Of a DNA stretch of 64,000 bases, positions 35,171-44,641 are shown piece by piece. Below the pieces are notes generated by a model that was not told where the DNA came from, did not search any database, and was given only the letters and a program-made list of their open reading frames with translations. The DNA comes from CAVYXK01 sp963708245 (GTDB taxonomy: Bacteria; Pseudomonadota; Alphaproteobacteria; Acetobacterales; Acetobacteraceae), in the NCBI GenBank assembly GCA_963708245.1, contig OY970201.1:7254001-7318000 (forward strand), written 5' to 3'. The translations under genes were made by a program, and so were the position numbers. The first letter of the stretch is position 1. Each line of letters starts with the position of its first letter.

Positions 35171-35316
35171 GGGTGGCATCTGGGCTCTTCCCCCGGCCCC
35201 CCGCAAGGGGTGGCAAGCGGGGGAGGAGAATTGCGCTCGCGACGGCGCTTCCGCGGCGGTTGCAAGGCGCTATGCTGCGTCGCTGCCGAACCGGGCGGCG
35301 AAGGGGAGGAAACCTC

Positions 35317-36486
35317 ATGACAAACATCCGCGTGGGATGGGCGCTTGCGGGCACGCTCGTCCTGGCATTATCGCCGTCTGTGTTGCGTGCCGCCGATCTC
35401 GTGCTATCGCAGAACGACGGTCACACGGGGCTGGACGGGCAGGGCAACCTTGTCGCGCCGAACCAGCCGATGCCTGACACGATCACGCTGATCGATGTCA
35501 GCCACTACCCGCCCCGAATTGCCGGAACGATCGAGGCGCCCGGCAGCGTGGTGGGCCCACCGACGGCGATCTGGGTATCCAAGGATCAGACCTGGGCGAT
35601 CAGCACCTCGGCCACAAAGGCCGATCCGGTTGGAAAATTCGGCATCTCGCCGGACGACCGGGTGTCGGTCATCGATCTGATCAACTCGCCACCCAAGGTC
35701 GTTCAGTCATTGACGGCCGGGCCGGGGGCGACAACGGTGCGCGTATCACCGGATGGCGCGATTGCGCTGATCGCAAATCGGGCCGCCGGCACAATCTCCG
35801 TCTTCACGGTGAAGGACAAGCGACTAACGCCGGCCGGCACTCTCGACGTCGGCAACAAGGCTTCGTTGCCGAGCGGCATCGTGTTTCTGAACGACGGCAG
35901 GACTGCGCTGCTGACCCGTAGCGGCGACAATCAGGTGAGCGTCCTGCATATCGACGGGACGCAGGTGACGATCGACGAACGGCCGATCACCACCGGGGTG
36001 GCGCCCTATACGATAGACCGCAACGCCGCCGGGACGCTTGCCGCCGTGTCCAACATGGGGCGCGGCAACGGCGACGTGGACACGGTCAGCCTGATCGATC
36101 TGACCGCCAAACCGCCGCGTACGGTGGAGACCGTCAGCGTGCCGAGTGGGCCCGAACCGCTGAAATTCTCTCCGGACGGCAAGTGGCTGGCGGTGGGCGC
36201 GCAGATGAGCACGACCAAGCCGGCGAGCGACCCGTTCCACCACGACCACGGCGTACTCACCCTGTTCGCCGTGCGGGGCGAGCACCTTCAGAAGGTCGCC
36301 GAGGCGCCGATCGGACCCTGGGCGGAAGGCATTGCCTTCTCGCGGGACGGGCGCACGATCCTGGTGCAGAGCATGGGTGCAAGACAGATCGATGTGCTGC
36401 GCTGGGACGGCCAGAAACTGAGAGCGGGCGAGCCGCTCGCCGTCAAGGATGCCGGGCCGGAAACGTTCGGCACTGCCTGGCCGTAG
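35317..36486 (+). CDS. Secreted YncE-like beta-propeller protein
   Basis: 389 aa from the ATG at 35317 (GGGGAGGAAA upstream). Signal peptide 1-25 (ending LRAAD), then repeated propeller blades with VRVSPDGAIALIAN, FSPDGKWLAVG, FSRDGRTILVQS. Such YVTN/lactonase-like proteins are periplasmic. It is 146 nt downstream of the transporter; the gap has a C-rich/G-rich inverted stretch near 35190-35220. Role in the hydantoinase operon unknown. Confidence 0.75.
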   Translation: MTNIRVGWALAGTLVLALSPSVLRAADLVLSQNDGHTGLDGQGNLVAPNQPMPDTITLIDVSHYPPRIAGTIEAPGSVVGPPTAIWVSKDQTWAISTSATKADPVGKFGISPDDRVSVIDLINSPPKVVQSLTAGPGATTVRVSPDGAIALIANRAAGTISVFTVKDKRLTPAGTLDVGNKASLPSGIVFLNDGRTALLTRSGDNQVSVLHIDGTQVTIDERPITTGVAPYTIDRNAAGTLAAVSNMGRGNGDVDTVSLIDLTAKPPRTVETVSVPSGPEPLKFSPDGKWLAVGAQMSTTKPASDPFHHDHGVLTLFAVRGEHLQKVAEAPIGPWAEGIAFSRDGRTILVQSMGARQIDVLRWDGQKLRAGEPLAVKDAGPETFGTAWP

Positions 36487-36518
36487 AGGAACCCCGGCCT
36501 TCTACTCTACTGGCTGAG

Positions 36519-37482
36519 AGTTTGTCCGGGAACATTGCTAGTTCCTGCATAGCCGTCTGACCATGAGACGGATGGAAGCGAGCAACAGAAAGGCACGCGC
36601 CTTCACATTGAGATTTTCCCAATCCTTACCCAGTCGACGACATCGGTTGAGCCACGCCAACGTGCGTTCGACCACCCATCGCTTTGGTAGCACGACAAAG
36701 CCCTTGGCCTGGTCAGATCGTTTGACGATCTCCACCTCGGCCTGCGACACGACACGCTTCAACGCCTCCTGGAATCGCCGCCCCTGATAGCCGCCATCGG
36801 CATAAAGCTTCAGCAGGAACGGAAACATCCCGAACAGCGTCGCCAGCAGCATGGCGCCGCCATCGCGATCCTGGATGTCCGCCGCCGTCACGATGGCCTG
36901 TAGCAGCAAACCCTGGGTATCGACCAGGACGTGCCGCTTCTTGCCCTTGATCTTCTTCCCCGCATCATACCCATGCGGATCGATCGAGGCCCCCCTTTTT
37001 CGGCGCTCTTCACGCTCTGCGCATCAATCACCGCGGCGGTCGGGCTGGCCTCTCGCGAGGCCTGCTCACGACATTTCACATACAATGCGTGATGCAGTCG
37101 CTCCAGCGTGCCGTCCCAGGTCCATCGTTCCAGATAGTCGTGCACTGTGCTCCGCGGCGGCAGGTCCTTGGGGATCGCCCGCCATTGGCAGCCGGTGCTC
37201 AGCACATACATCACGCCGTTCACCACCTGGCGGATATCAACGCTCCGCTTGTTGCCGCCCGGCTTGGCCGGGGGGATCAATGGTTCCACCTCGGCCCATT
37301 CGGCATCAGTCAGATCGCTCTCATAGCGCAGTCGGGTGCGGTCGTACCGCGTCCGGTTCTCCTTGGTCCACATCCAGTCCCCCGAATCGATGCTCGGGGG
37401 AGAGAGAATCACAGGCGATTCAATGGCTTCAAGGGTGACCCGCTAAGCGATTCTAAAGACTCAATTTGTTCCCGGACGGACA
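36519..37482 (-). mobile_element. IS5-family insertion sequence (IS427-like)
   Basis: Inverted ends share GTCCGGGAACA (left near 36524-36534, right complement near 37468-37478), and CTGAG flanks both sides (36514-36518, 37483-37487), consistent with the CTNAG target of IS427-like IS5 elements. The two-frame transposase fills the element. On its right it cuts the 3' end of a DUF4239-like gene. Confidence 0.8.
36538..37412 (-). CDS. IS5-family transposase (programmed -1 frameshift)
   Basis: The first frame (37412 down) starts with YDRTRLRYESDLTDAEWAEVEPLIPP and GCQWRAIPKDLPP, and carries the first catalytic Asp in AVIDAQSVKSAEKGG. The second frame gives GKKIKGKKRHVLVDTQGLLL, YADGGYQG (second Asp) and the Glu in VVERTLAWLNRCRRLGKD. 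The frames meet at A5G6 (minus strand, 36990-37000), where a -1 slip joins them exactly. This arrangement is usual for IS427-group elements, so the transposase is probably functional. Confidence 0.87.
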
Positions 37483-38280
37483 CTGAGATGCGCCAACGCG
37501 TCGCGTAACGGCTTGCTGGACACGACCAAGTTTCCGGTGAACGGCGCATTGAGGTCGAGAATCACGAAAACCGCCGAGGCGATCGCCAACGCTCCAAGCA
37601 GGATCGTCGCGTACGAAAGCGCATTACGCGGAGAGATGAGGCCGAAGCTGCCGAACACGATGGCGAGCCAAAACATGAGTACCAGGTAGAAGGGCAGAGA
37701 AATCGAATCGTGCACCTCCTCGATCAATTTCCAGCGCTGATCCAGAAGGCGCTCGAACTGGTTGAGGGTGTCGCGTGAGCAGGCGCTGGTGAATCGCGTC
37801 GGTCGGTACCAACTCGCGGAGGCGCAACTCGATATGAGCCAGCATCTCGCCGAGCCCCGAACTTTCGATGGGCGCGTCGGTCACTGCCGGCCGCACCGAT
37901 TTCGGATAATAGTCGCCCGGCGGCGGCTTCTCCCCGGTCCAGGTGCTGGCGATCGCCACTGCTGTGTAGCTGCGCAGTGCCTGTCGTATCGGCGCCGTAT
38001 CAGGGCCATATTCGTTGAGCAGGCGATTGAGCTCTGTCAGGTCGCTAGCGTAGCCACGGACATCGGTGTCGATGGCGTCGAAAGATGCCTTGGCGGAGGT
38101 GATTAATAGCCCCAGCACAAGGGCCGCGAACGTCACCAGCATGGTGACGACGAGCTGCATGACCTCGGCGGTCTCGTGACTGCGATGGCGGTCGGACAGC
38201 AGCGGGCGAGCCACGAGGCCGAGCCCGCTCGCACACAGCAGCACGGCCATCAGGATGGCTGCGTCCCGGAACTCCGTCAT
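37483..38280 (-). pseudogene. DUF4239-like membrane protein, frameshifted and cut by the IS
   Basis: The start at 38280 gives an N-terminal membrane segment and LVVTMLVTFAALVLGLLITSAKASFD, characteristic of DUF4239 (bestrophin-like) proteins. At about 37775 a one-base shift is needed to continue into DTLNQFERLLDQRWKLIEE, two more membrane segments and APFTGNLVVSSKPLRDAL, where the IS begins. Only the last few residues are lost to the IS. Two independent lesions suggest a dead gene. Confidence 0.7.
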
Positions 38281-38299
38281 GGGTTGGTCCGGTCTGCGC

Positions 38300-39226
38300 T
38301 CAGGGCTCGACCAGCAGCACGGCCTTTCCCCTGATGCGTCGTTCGCGCAGGTCTTCCGCTATCGTCGCGATCTCGCGCCAGTTCCGCTGCGCGCCGATCT
38401 GTGGGCGCAAGGAGCCGTCCGCAACCAGCGCGACAAGCAACGCCAGATCCTCCGCGAACCGCCCTTCAGGTTCAGAAGTGTAGTAGGAGAAACTTTGTAG
38501 GCGTGCGTTGGGCGCCCCACGGAAATCGGCAAAGCCGAGCGTCGTGGGCTCGCCAGATGAATTGCCGAACACTACGACGGTGCCCTTCGGTGCCACGAGC
38601 CGGATCGCCGCAGCCAGCGAGGCGCCGCCGGCGGACTCCAGGATCAGCGCGAAACGGCCCTGTGCATTCTCGATCCCGTGGACGACTTCGACCGCGCCCA
38701 ACTCGCGCAGCCCATCCTCGCGCTCAGGGCTGCCGACTACCGCCGTGACCCGCGCGCCGGAGCGAACCGCGAGCTGAAGGGCCAGATGCCCAACCCCACC
38801 AGCAGCGCCAGTGACCAAAACCCGTCGGCCGAGCAGCGGCGCCCCAAAGCGCAACGTCCGCAATGCCGTCAGTCCGGCGACCGGCAACGTCGCCGCCTGC
38901 ACGAAGCTGGCTTGATCGGGCAACGTGGCAATCCGCTGCGTCGGCACGGCGGCTCGCTCGGCCCAGCCGGCCTCGTCCATCAATACGACGATGCGCGCCC
39001 CGGCCGGCGGCCCGCTGCCGTCGGCGGCCGGACGCAGCACCTCTCCGGCAATGTCCTGGCCGGGCCTCCAACCTTCCTCATTGTTGCGAAACGAGCGCAG
39101 TTCACCGCGATTGAGCGAGAAGGCCCGCACCGAGACCAGTGCCTCTCCGGTCGCGGGTTTGGGTTCCGGCACCTCGCGCAGTTCGACGGGCGCGCGGCTA
39201 TGCGGCGTGTTGACGACTGCGAGCAT
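38300..39226 (-). CDS. Zinc-binding-type MDR oxidoreductase (quinone reductase-like)
   Basis: 308 aa from the ATG at 39226. MDR fold: N-terminal GroES-like domain with SLNRGELRSF and PGQDIAGEV, then the Rossmann motif LVTGAAGGVGHLALQLA, and C-terminal IAEDLRERRIRGKAVLLVEP. No structural-zinc cysteines and no catalytic-zinc Cys, which fits the QOR subfamily using NADPH. Substrate unknown. It is 19 nt upstream of the DUF4239-like remnant, same strand. Confidence 0.85.
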   Translation of the reverse strand: MLAVVNTPHSRAPVELREVPEPKPATGEALVSVRAFSLNRGELRSFRNNEEGWRPGQDIAGEVLRPAADGSGPPAGARIVVLMDEAGWAERAAVPTQRIATLPDQASFVQAATLPVAGLTALRTLRFGAPLLGRRVLVTGAAGGVGHLALQLAVRSGARVTAVVGSPEREDGLRELGAVEVVHGIENAQGRFALILESAGGASLAAAIRLVAPKGTVVVFGNSSGEPTTLGFADFRGAPNARLQSFSYYTSEPEGRFAEDLALLVALVADGSLRPQIGAQRNWREIATIAEDLRERRIRGKAVLLVEP

Positions 39227-39509
39227 CCCGTTCTCCCCCCGCGCGCGAAAGGTCGGCAGGATGAGCTTCGCTGTCCCGGATGCCAAACGCTACTGAGAGG
39301 ATGTCGAGAGTTGAGGTTGCGGGCGCTGCTCACCGCCGCCCTTATGGCGAGACGAAGGCGGTTAGCATCACGCCTCCTCCGCCAACCGTCGTTCATCCGC
39401 GTCGCGGACTAATGCCCGATGCCGGAGACGCCGCGAGCCGGACACTCCGATCGGGAGTGTCCGGCTGCTCGTGCGGTCGTCAGTTAGGATGTTGTTGTAG
39501 GACTCTGCG

Positions 39510-40322
39510 TCACGGGCAGGGGTTGCCAGCCGCGGCAAGCTGAGGTGCCTGTCCGCCGTTGCCGCCACCAGCCTCGGCGAGCTGAGGCTGCTGCCCGCCA
39601 TTGCCGCCACCGGCCTCAGCGAGCTGCGGAGCACGTCCGCCGTTGCCGCCACCTGATTCGGCGAGCTGAGGCTGCCGTCCACCGTTGCCGCCACCGGACT
39701 CGGCGAGCTGAGGCTGCCGTCCACCGTTGCCGCCACCGGACTCGGCGAGCTGAGGCTGCCGTCCACCGTTGCCGCCACCGGACTCGGCGAGCTGAGGCTG
39801 CCGTCCACCGTTGCCGCCACCGGACTCGGCGAGCTGAGGCTGCCGTCCACCGTTGCCGCCACCGGACTCGGCGAGCTGAGGCTGCCGTCCACCGTTGCCG
39901 CCACCGGACTCGGCGAGCTGAGGCTGCCGTCCACCGTTGCCGCCACCGGACTCGGCGAGCTGAGGCTGCCGTCCACCGTTGCCGCCACCGGACTCGGCGA
40001 GTTGAGGCTGCTGTCCGCCGTTGCCGCCACCGGACTCGGCGAGCTGAGGCTGCCGTCCGCCGTTGCCGCCACCGGACTCGGCGAGCTGAGGCTGCCGTCC
40101 GCCGTTGCCGCCACCGGACTCGGCGAGTTGAGGCTGCTGTCCGCCGTTGCCGCCACCGGACTCGGCGAGTTGGGGCTGCCGTCCGCCGTTGCCGCCGCCT
40201 GATTCAGCGAGCTGGGGTGACTGGCGGGAGCAGTCCGTGGACTTAGTCTGTGCGTAGGCGCCCGTGGCCACTGTGAGGCCTAGCGCCAGGAACGCGGACG
40301 CCGCGGCTGTCGCGTGTCGCAT
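39510..40322 (-). CDS. Secreted protein of sixteen 14-residue Gly/Asn repeats
   Basis: 270 aa from the ATG at 40322 (GAGGAGAGGAAAGG upstream). Signal peptide 1-25 (ending GAYAQ), a short TKSTDCSRQS segment, then exactly sixteen copies of PQLAESGGGNGGRQ with few variants (Gln for Arg, Ala for Ser in the last two), and an end reading PQLAAAGNPCP. One Cys lies before and one after the repeats, so a disulfide could close the array into a loop. No family recognised; likely a surface, matrix or modified-peptide scaffold. It stands alone, with gaps of over 280 nt on both sides. Confidence 0.7.
   Translation of the reverse strand: MRHATAAASAFLALGLTVATGAYAQTKSTDCSRQSPQLAESGGGNGGRQPQLAESGGGNGGQQPQLAESGGGNGGRQPQLAESGGGNGGRQPQLAESGGGNGGQQPQLAESGGGNGGRQPQLAESGGGNGGRQPQLAESGGGNGGRQPQLAESGGGNGGRQPQLAESGGGNGGRQPQLAESGGGNGGRQPQLAESGGGNGGRQPQLAESGGGNGGRQPQLAESGGGNGGRAPQLAEAGGGNGGQQPQLAEAGGGNGGQAPQLAAAGNPCP
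39546..40217. repeat. 16 x 42-bp tandem repeat (coding)
   Basis: Sixteen 42-bp units encode the repeats of the secreted protein; most units are identical at DNA level, including silent positions, with slightly diverged copies at both edges. All three frames on both strands stay mostly open because 42 is a multiple of 3, which explains the long shadow frames here. Confidence 0.9.
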
Positions 40323-40734
40323 CCTTTCCTCTCCTCTATAGGAGCAGGTCGGCCCCCTGCTCATGGGCACCCCGAGGGTCGGCTCATATGACGTGCAAGG
40401 TCACAAGCTATTCCCCAGAATATCATTGTCCCGCAAGTTGCATCGGACATTCTTTTGCGGGCCATCCTCCGGCCCTCCCCCGCCCTGCTACCGCCCGCTC
40501 TTAGCCATGGCGGTAGGCTCGGGATCGCCAGGACCATCGCCTGGACCATAGCAATTGTTGCTCTCCCGTGCGGGAGAAACGCCGCGCTGAATCGCAAGGA
40601 CCCTGTTCAGGAATTCTAGGCATCCTCGTCACCGCCTCGGCGGGCTCCCTGCCCATCGCGAGCAGCAAAGCATCCGCCGCCGAGGTAACCACCTTGTCGA
40701 GCGGCGTTGTGCGGGACGTTAAGTGCGACGCTAG
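40323..40734. other. Gap without recognised genes
   Basis: 412 nt upstream of the repeat protein and downstream of the ABC ATPase. It contains an A/T-rich stretch near 40395-40435 that may be the repeat-protein promoter; no coding frame with family likeness. Confidence 0.4.
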
Positions 40735-41811
40735 TTAGGTTGCAGCTTCGCTCACAGGGATGGGTTCGGGCACCACCCAGCCATCGAGAATCTGCAACCC
40801 GACCCACTTGCCGCGGGCTGGCGGCTCCCCGTAGTGCACGACCTCGAGTTCGGTCCCGTCATCCAGTCGGACGCGGACCAGCCAGTGACTTCCCTGATAG
40901 CGCGGCTCCAGGACGACAGCACGTGCACTCCCGGCTGCCTGGACGAGCGCAAGGTCGTGCGCACGCACGCAAAGCGTGACCGGGCCGGGTGCCGTGCTTG
41001 GGCCGGCACGCACGAGCCAGTCGGCATGCGCCGCCCTGACCCTGGCTCTGCCATCGGTTGCCGGTGCAAGCATGATCGCCGGCAATAGGGCACCACCGCC
41101 GACGAAGCGCGCGACAGCAGAACAGGCAGGGCAGTCGTAGATCACCCGCGGCGGATCGCATTGCAGAATGCGGCCCTGCCGCATCAGGGCGATCCGATCG
41201 GCAAGGGCCAGCGCCTCCGATTGGTCGTGCGTGACATACACAAAGGTCGAGCCAAGCCGCTGGTGCATGGCGACGAACTCGCCTTGCATAGCGCCGCGCA
41301 GCGTCGGGTCGAGATTGGCAAGCGGCTCGTCGAGCAGCACAATGCCGGGTGCCTTGGCAAGGCAGCGGGCCAACGCGACCCGTTGGCGCTGGCCGCCGGA
41401 CAATTCGAGCGGACGGCGAGTGGCATAATCCGCGAGCCCAACCTGCTGCAATGCCTGCGCGACGCGCCGGCGCTGCTCGGCCCTGCTTACGCCCTGCCGT
41501 GCAAGCGCAAATCCCACATTGCCGGCGACCGACATGTGCGGCCACAGCGCGTATGACTGGAACACGATGCCAAGGGCGCGGTCCTCCACGGGGACGAAGC
41601 GGCCGCTGCCTGAAACCATTTGTCCGCCGATCCGCACCTCCCCGGATTTCGGTTGATGAAACCCGGCGATGACGCGCAGCAACGTCGTCTTGCCGCAGCC
41701 GGATGCGCCGAGCACCACAAGGAACTCGCCCGCCCCGATGTCCAAGCTGACCTGGTCGAGCGCACGGTGCTCGCCGAAGCTGGCGGTGACATTGACGAGC
41801 TCGATCCTCAT
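40735..41811 (-). CDS. ABC importer ATPase (FbpC/PotA-like)
   Basis: 358 aa. Walker A GASGCGKTT, Q-loop FQSYALWPH, signature LSGGQRQRVALARCLA, Walker B GIVLLDEPLANLD, H-loop VTHD, then a TOBE-like C-terminal domain (about 240-350). This is the organisation of iron(III), spermidine and aminoethylphosphonate importers. The ATG overlaps the permease stop by 4 nt. Cytoplasmic; powers the permease encoded upstream. Confidence 0.9.
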   Translation of the reverse strand: MRIELVNVTASFGEHRALDQVSLDIGAGEFLVVLGASGCGKTTLLRVIAGFHQPKSGEVRIGGQMVSGSGRFVPVEDRALGIVFQSYALWPHMSVAGNVGFALARQGVSRAEQRRRVAQALQQVGLADYATRRPLELSGGQRQRVALARCLAKAPGIVLLDEPLANLDPTLRGAMQGEFVAMHQRLGSTFVYVTHDQSEALALADRIALMRQGRILQCDPPRVIYDCPACSAVARFVGGGALLPAIMLAPATDGRARVRAAHADWLVRAGPSTAPGPVTLCVRAHDLALVQAAGSARAVVLEPRYQGSHWLVRVRLDDGTELEVVHYGEPPARGKWVGLQILDGWVVPEPIPVSEAAT

Positions 41812-43472
41812 GCCGCCCAGGGCAACGCACGGCGCGCGGGTGCAGGCAGGAACATGGTCAGCCCGGCCAGCGCGAATACCACAGCAAGGCAGAGCACCGA
41901 GACGGCGGCAGCCCCGGCAATGTCGCCGCCCTGGTCCAGCGAGAAGATCAGCACGCCGATCGTTTCGTTGCCTGGCGACCAAAGCAGAGCGGAGACTGTC
42001 AGCTCCCCGAACGCAGTCAGCAGCACCAAAATGCCGGCGCCGGCCGCGGCGGGGCCGAGCAGCGGGACGGTAATTGCGACGAGCCGATGCAGGAAACGTG
42101 CGCCCTGCGCGCGGGCCGCCTCGTCTGTCACCGGGTCGATCCGCGCCAGTGCCGCCTGTACCGGGCGCAGCCCTAGGGGCAGGAAGCGTGGGATATAGGC
42201 CAGCAACATGATCCACCTGGTGCCGTAGAGGGAAACCCGCAGCAGCGGAAGCGGCGCGAGATAGAGGAGGATCATGCCGATCGCCAGCACGATGCCGGGC
42301 AGCGCATAGGGAGCATCGATCACTCGGTCGAGCGCTTGGAACAGATGCTTCAGCGAACGCTGCCCGCCCCAGCCGCGCAGCACCGACAAAGGGATCGCCA
42401 GCGCAGTAATGGCGGCGGCGGCGGCCAGTGCAAGCCCGGCCGACGTGGCGATGGCGCCTGCCGTGTCGTGCGTGGCGAGGACCGTTGCGTAGTGGCCGAA
42501 CGTCGCGGTCGCCGGACGGAGCGGCACACCATAGGCGCGCGACAACGAGGTGGACACCAGCGAGCCGAGCGGCAGCAGAGTGATTGCGGCCGCGAGCGCC
42601 AGCAAAACGACGGTAACCACGGGGCGCCATCGACGAAGCTGCATTCGGTATGAAGCGCCGCCCGCAGCGCCGCCAATCGTGTGTACATTGACCCGTCTCG
42701 CGACCCACCCCGTTCCCGCCGCAGCGATTGCCGAAACGACAGCGAGGCAGAGCGCCATCACCGTCGCTTCCGGCAGCAGCGCCGTGCCGAAGCCGGAGAG
42801 CCGCTGATAGATCAGCACGGCCAGTGTCGTGTAACGCGCCGGGATGCCGATCATGGCCGGAATGCCGAAACTGCCGAGACAGGACACGGTGGCAAGGCCG
42901 AACCCGGCGGCAAGACCCGGGCTGGCCAGCGGCAGCACAATGCGGGAGAGCACGCGGGGGCCGCGCGCCCCAGCGGCGCGGGCGGCCTCGATCAACTCGC
43001 CGGGGATGCCCGCGAGCGCCGCGCGCGCCGCCACGAACACGATGGGCACGTGCTCCACGCCGAGCAGAAGCGCGATGCCCCACGCGGAATACAGTGCCGC
43101 ATCGCTGCCGGGCGGCAGCGACAATATGCCAGACGGCGACAGCATCTGCATCCAGGCTAGTGCCACGATTTGCGCCGGGATGAGCAGGGGCAGGAGGGCC
43201 GCCGCCGAGAGCAGCCGGCGGGCGCCGGCATCCGTCACGGACACAGCAAGCGCATAGGCGGTGCCGATCAGTAACGAGACGAATGCTCCGCCGAGGCTGG
43301 TGACCACCGACCGCAGGAGTGCGCGCGCCAGGACCGGAGAGGCCAGAACGCCGATGATCGCCTGCGCTCGAAACGCCTCAATGACGAGGCGTGCCAGTGG
43401 CAGCAGGCTGAGCCAGACAATGATCGCCGCTAGCGCCCACCCGAGCCAGGATTCTGTCCGGGGAAGCCGCAG
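41808..43472 (-). CDS. ABC importer permease, two fused domains, non-standard start
   Basis: About 554 aa with two copies of the six-helix permease unit (FbpB-like). EAA loops read ELIEAARAAGARGPRVLSRIVLP and DEAARAQGARFLHRLVAITVP. The first ATG/GTG/TTG in frame is GTG at 43307, which would delete the first membrane helix (SWLGWALAAIIVWLSLLPLA). I therefore start at CTG (43472-43470), which has GGGGG 8 nt upstream and lies 1 codon after the binding-protein stop in the same frame. Start uncertain; the assignment is not. Confidence 0.82.
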   Translation of the reverse strand: MRLPRTESWLGWALAAIIVWLSLLPLARLVIEAFRAQAIIGVLASPVLARALLRSVVTSLGGAFVSLLIGTAYALAVSVTDAGARRLLSAAALLPLLIPAQIVALAWMQMLSPSGILSLPPGSDAALYSAWGIALLLGVEHVPIVFVAARAALAGIPGELIEAARAAGARGPRVLSRIVLPLASPGLAAGFGLATVSCLGSFGIPAMIGIPARYTTLAVLIYQRLSGFGTALLPEATVMALCLAVVSAIAAAGTGWVARRVNVHTIGGAAGGASYRMQLRRWRPVVTVVLLALAAAITLLPLGSLVSTSLSRAYGVPLRPATATFGHYATVLATHDTAGAIATSAGLALAAAAAITALAIPLSVLRGWGGQRSLKHLFQALDRVIDAPYALPGIVLAIGMILLYLAPLPLLRVSLYGTRWIMLLAYIPRFLPLGLRPVQAALARIDPVTDEAARAQGARFLHRLVAITVPLLGPAAAGAGILVLLTAFGELTVSALLWSPGNETIGVLIFSLDQGGDIAGAAAVSVLCLAVVFALAGLTMFLPAPARRALPWAA

Positions 43473-43475
43473 GGC

Positions 43476-44474
43476 TCAGCCCCCAAAATCGTCGGCGAAG
43501 CGTCGAAGATAGACTGTGCTCTGCTTGAGGATTGTCGCGATCGGCGGGGCCAACAGGTGGATCTGGTCGCGTGGGGGGAAACCGGCGGGCGCGGGGACGT
43601 CAGCGCGCATCGGGAGATATCCCTGGGAGGCGGCGAAACGCTGCCCCGCATCGGACAGGAGGAAGTCCACGAACGCTTTAGCGGCCGGTTGATTGTGCGC
43701 GCTTGCCAGGATCGCCACCGGCTCGGTCACGACGGTGACGCCCTCCCGAGGGAAGACGAAGCCCACTGGGGAGCCGGCCCGTTCGGCGTTCAGCGCCATG
43801 AAATCCACTATCACCCCATAGAGCTTCTCGCCGCCGGCCACCTGGGTCAGCACCTGGCCATTGCCCTGCACCGCAACAGCACCGTTGCGCGCCAGCGCAT
43901 CGAACCAGCCAAGCCCGAACTCCGGTAGGTCGGCGAGCGTGCCCATGAAGATCATCGCGGCACCGCTGTAGAGCGGGCTCGGCAGCACGACCTGGCCGTG
44001 TGCGGCGGGGGAGATCAGGTCGTTCCAACTCACCGGGCGGCGCGCCCGGGTATTGTAGATGATGCCGGTGGTGATGAACTTGGTGCCGAAGTAGGTGCGG
44101 TCCGGGTCATAGGCCGATTCCGGCAGACCCTGTACGGGGGCGTCGGGATAAGGCAGCAGGTGGTTCTCCTGCTTCAGCCGCTGCATTGTCATCGCATCGG
44201 CGATCAGCAGCACGTCTGGGCGCGGTGCGCCGGCGGCGAACTCTGCTCCGAGGCGCGTCATCAGTTGCGTGGTGCCGTCGCGAATGAAGGACACCTCGAC
44301 GCCCGGTACTGCCTGACGGAATGCATCGACTGTGTGTTGCGCGTCCTGCGGCGGCTGCGAGGTGTACAGCACGAGCCGGCCAGCAGGCAGTTGCGCGGCT
44401 ACCGCGGCCGCCGCGCACAACACTCCAAGCGCGACCGTTGCGGTGAACATCGTTGCCAGCCTGCGCCGTGTCAT
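43476..44474 (-). CDS. ABC importer periplasmic binding protein (iron/phosphonate type)
   Basis: 332 aa. Signal peptide 1-27 (ending AVAAQ), then LVLYTSQPPQDAQHTVDAF, PDVLLIADAMTMQRL, and NAERAGSPVGFVFPREGV typical of FbpA/FutA/PhnS-like proteins (SBP_bac family 6/11). The ligand (Fe3+ or a phosphonate/small anion) cannot be told from the motifs seen. It is the first gene of the binding protein - permease - ATPase operon; its TGA is in the same frame as the permease. Confidence 0.85.
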   Translation of the reverse strand: MTRRRLATMFTATVALGVLCAAAAVAAQLPAGRLVLYTSQPPQDAQHTVDAFRQAVPGVEVSFIRDGTTQLMTRLGAEFAAGAPRPDVLLIADAMTMQRLKQENHLLPYPDAPVQGLPESAYDPDRTYFGTKFITTGIIYNTRARRPVSWNDLISPAAHGQVVLPSPLYSGAAMIFMGTLADLPEFGLGWFDALARNGAVAVQGNGQVLTQVAGGEKLYGVIVDFMALNAERAGSPVGFVFPREGVTVVTEPVAILASAHNQPAAKAFVDFLLSDAGQRFAASQGYLPMRADVPAPAGFPPRDQIHLLAPPIATILKQSTVYLRRFADDFGG

Positions 44475-44641
44475 GTGCTCTTGCTCCCCCTGGCCGGGTC
44501 ACCGCAAGCCACCAAGCCCCGGCTTGCATGTCAACGGCAAGGCCGTGACAGCGGATCGCTGAACGGGCACACTCCGTTCGCGGGTCCCGCCGATCCGGCG
44601 GGTGACACACCGGCACCAGGCGCGGTTCGGGGACGGCACGA

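Noticed and set aside
39368..40246. Long alternative frames on both strands over the repeat array, and a possible CRISPR array
   Set aside because: The unit is 42 bp with no spacers, so it is not CRISPR; the extra frames stay open only because the unit length is a multiple of three.
40735..43083. 782-codon minus-strand frame apparently fusing the ABC ATPase to an upstream part
   Set aside because: Only the part from 41811 is ATPase; the rest is an off-frame reading of the permease gene.
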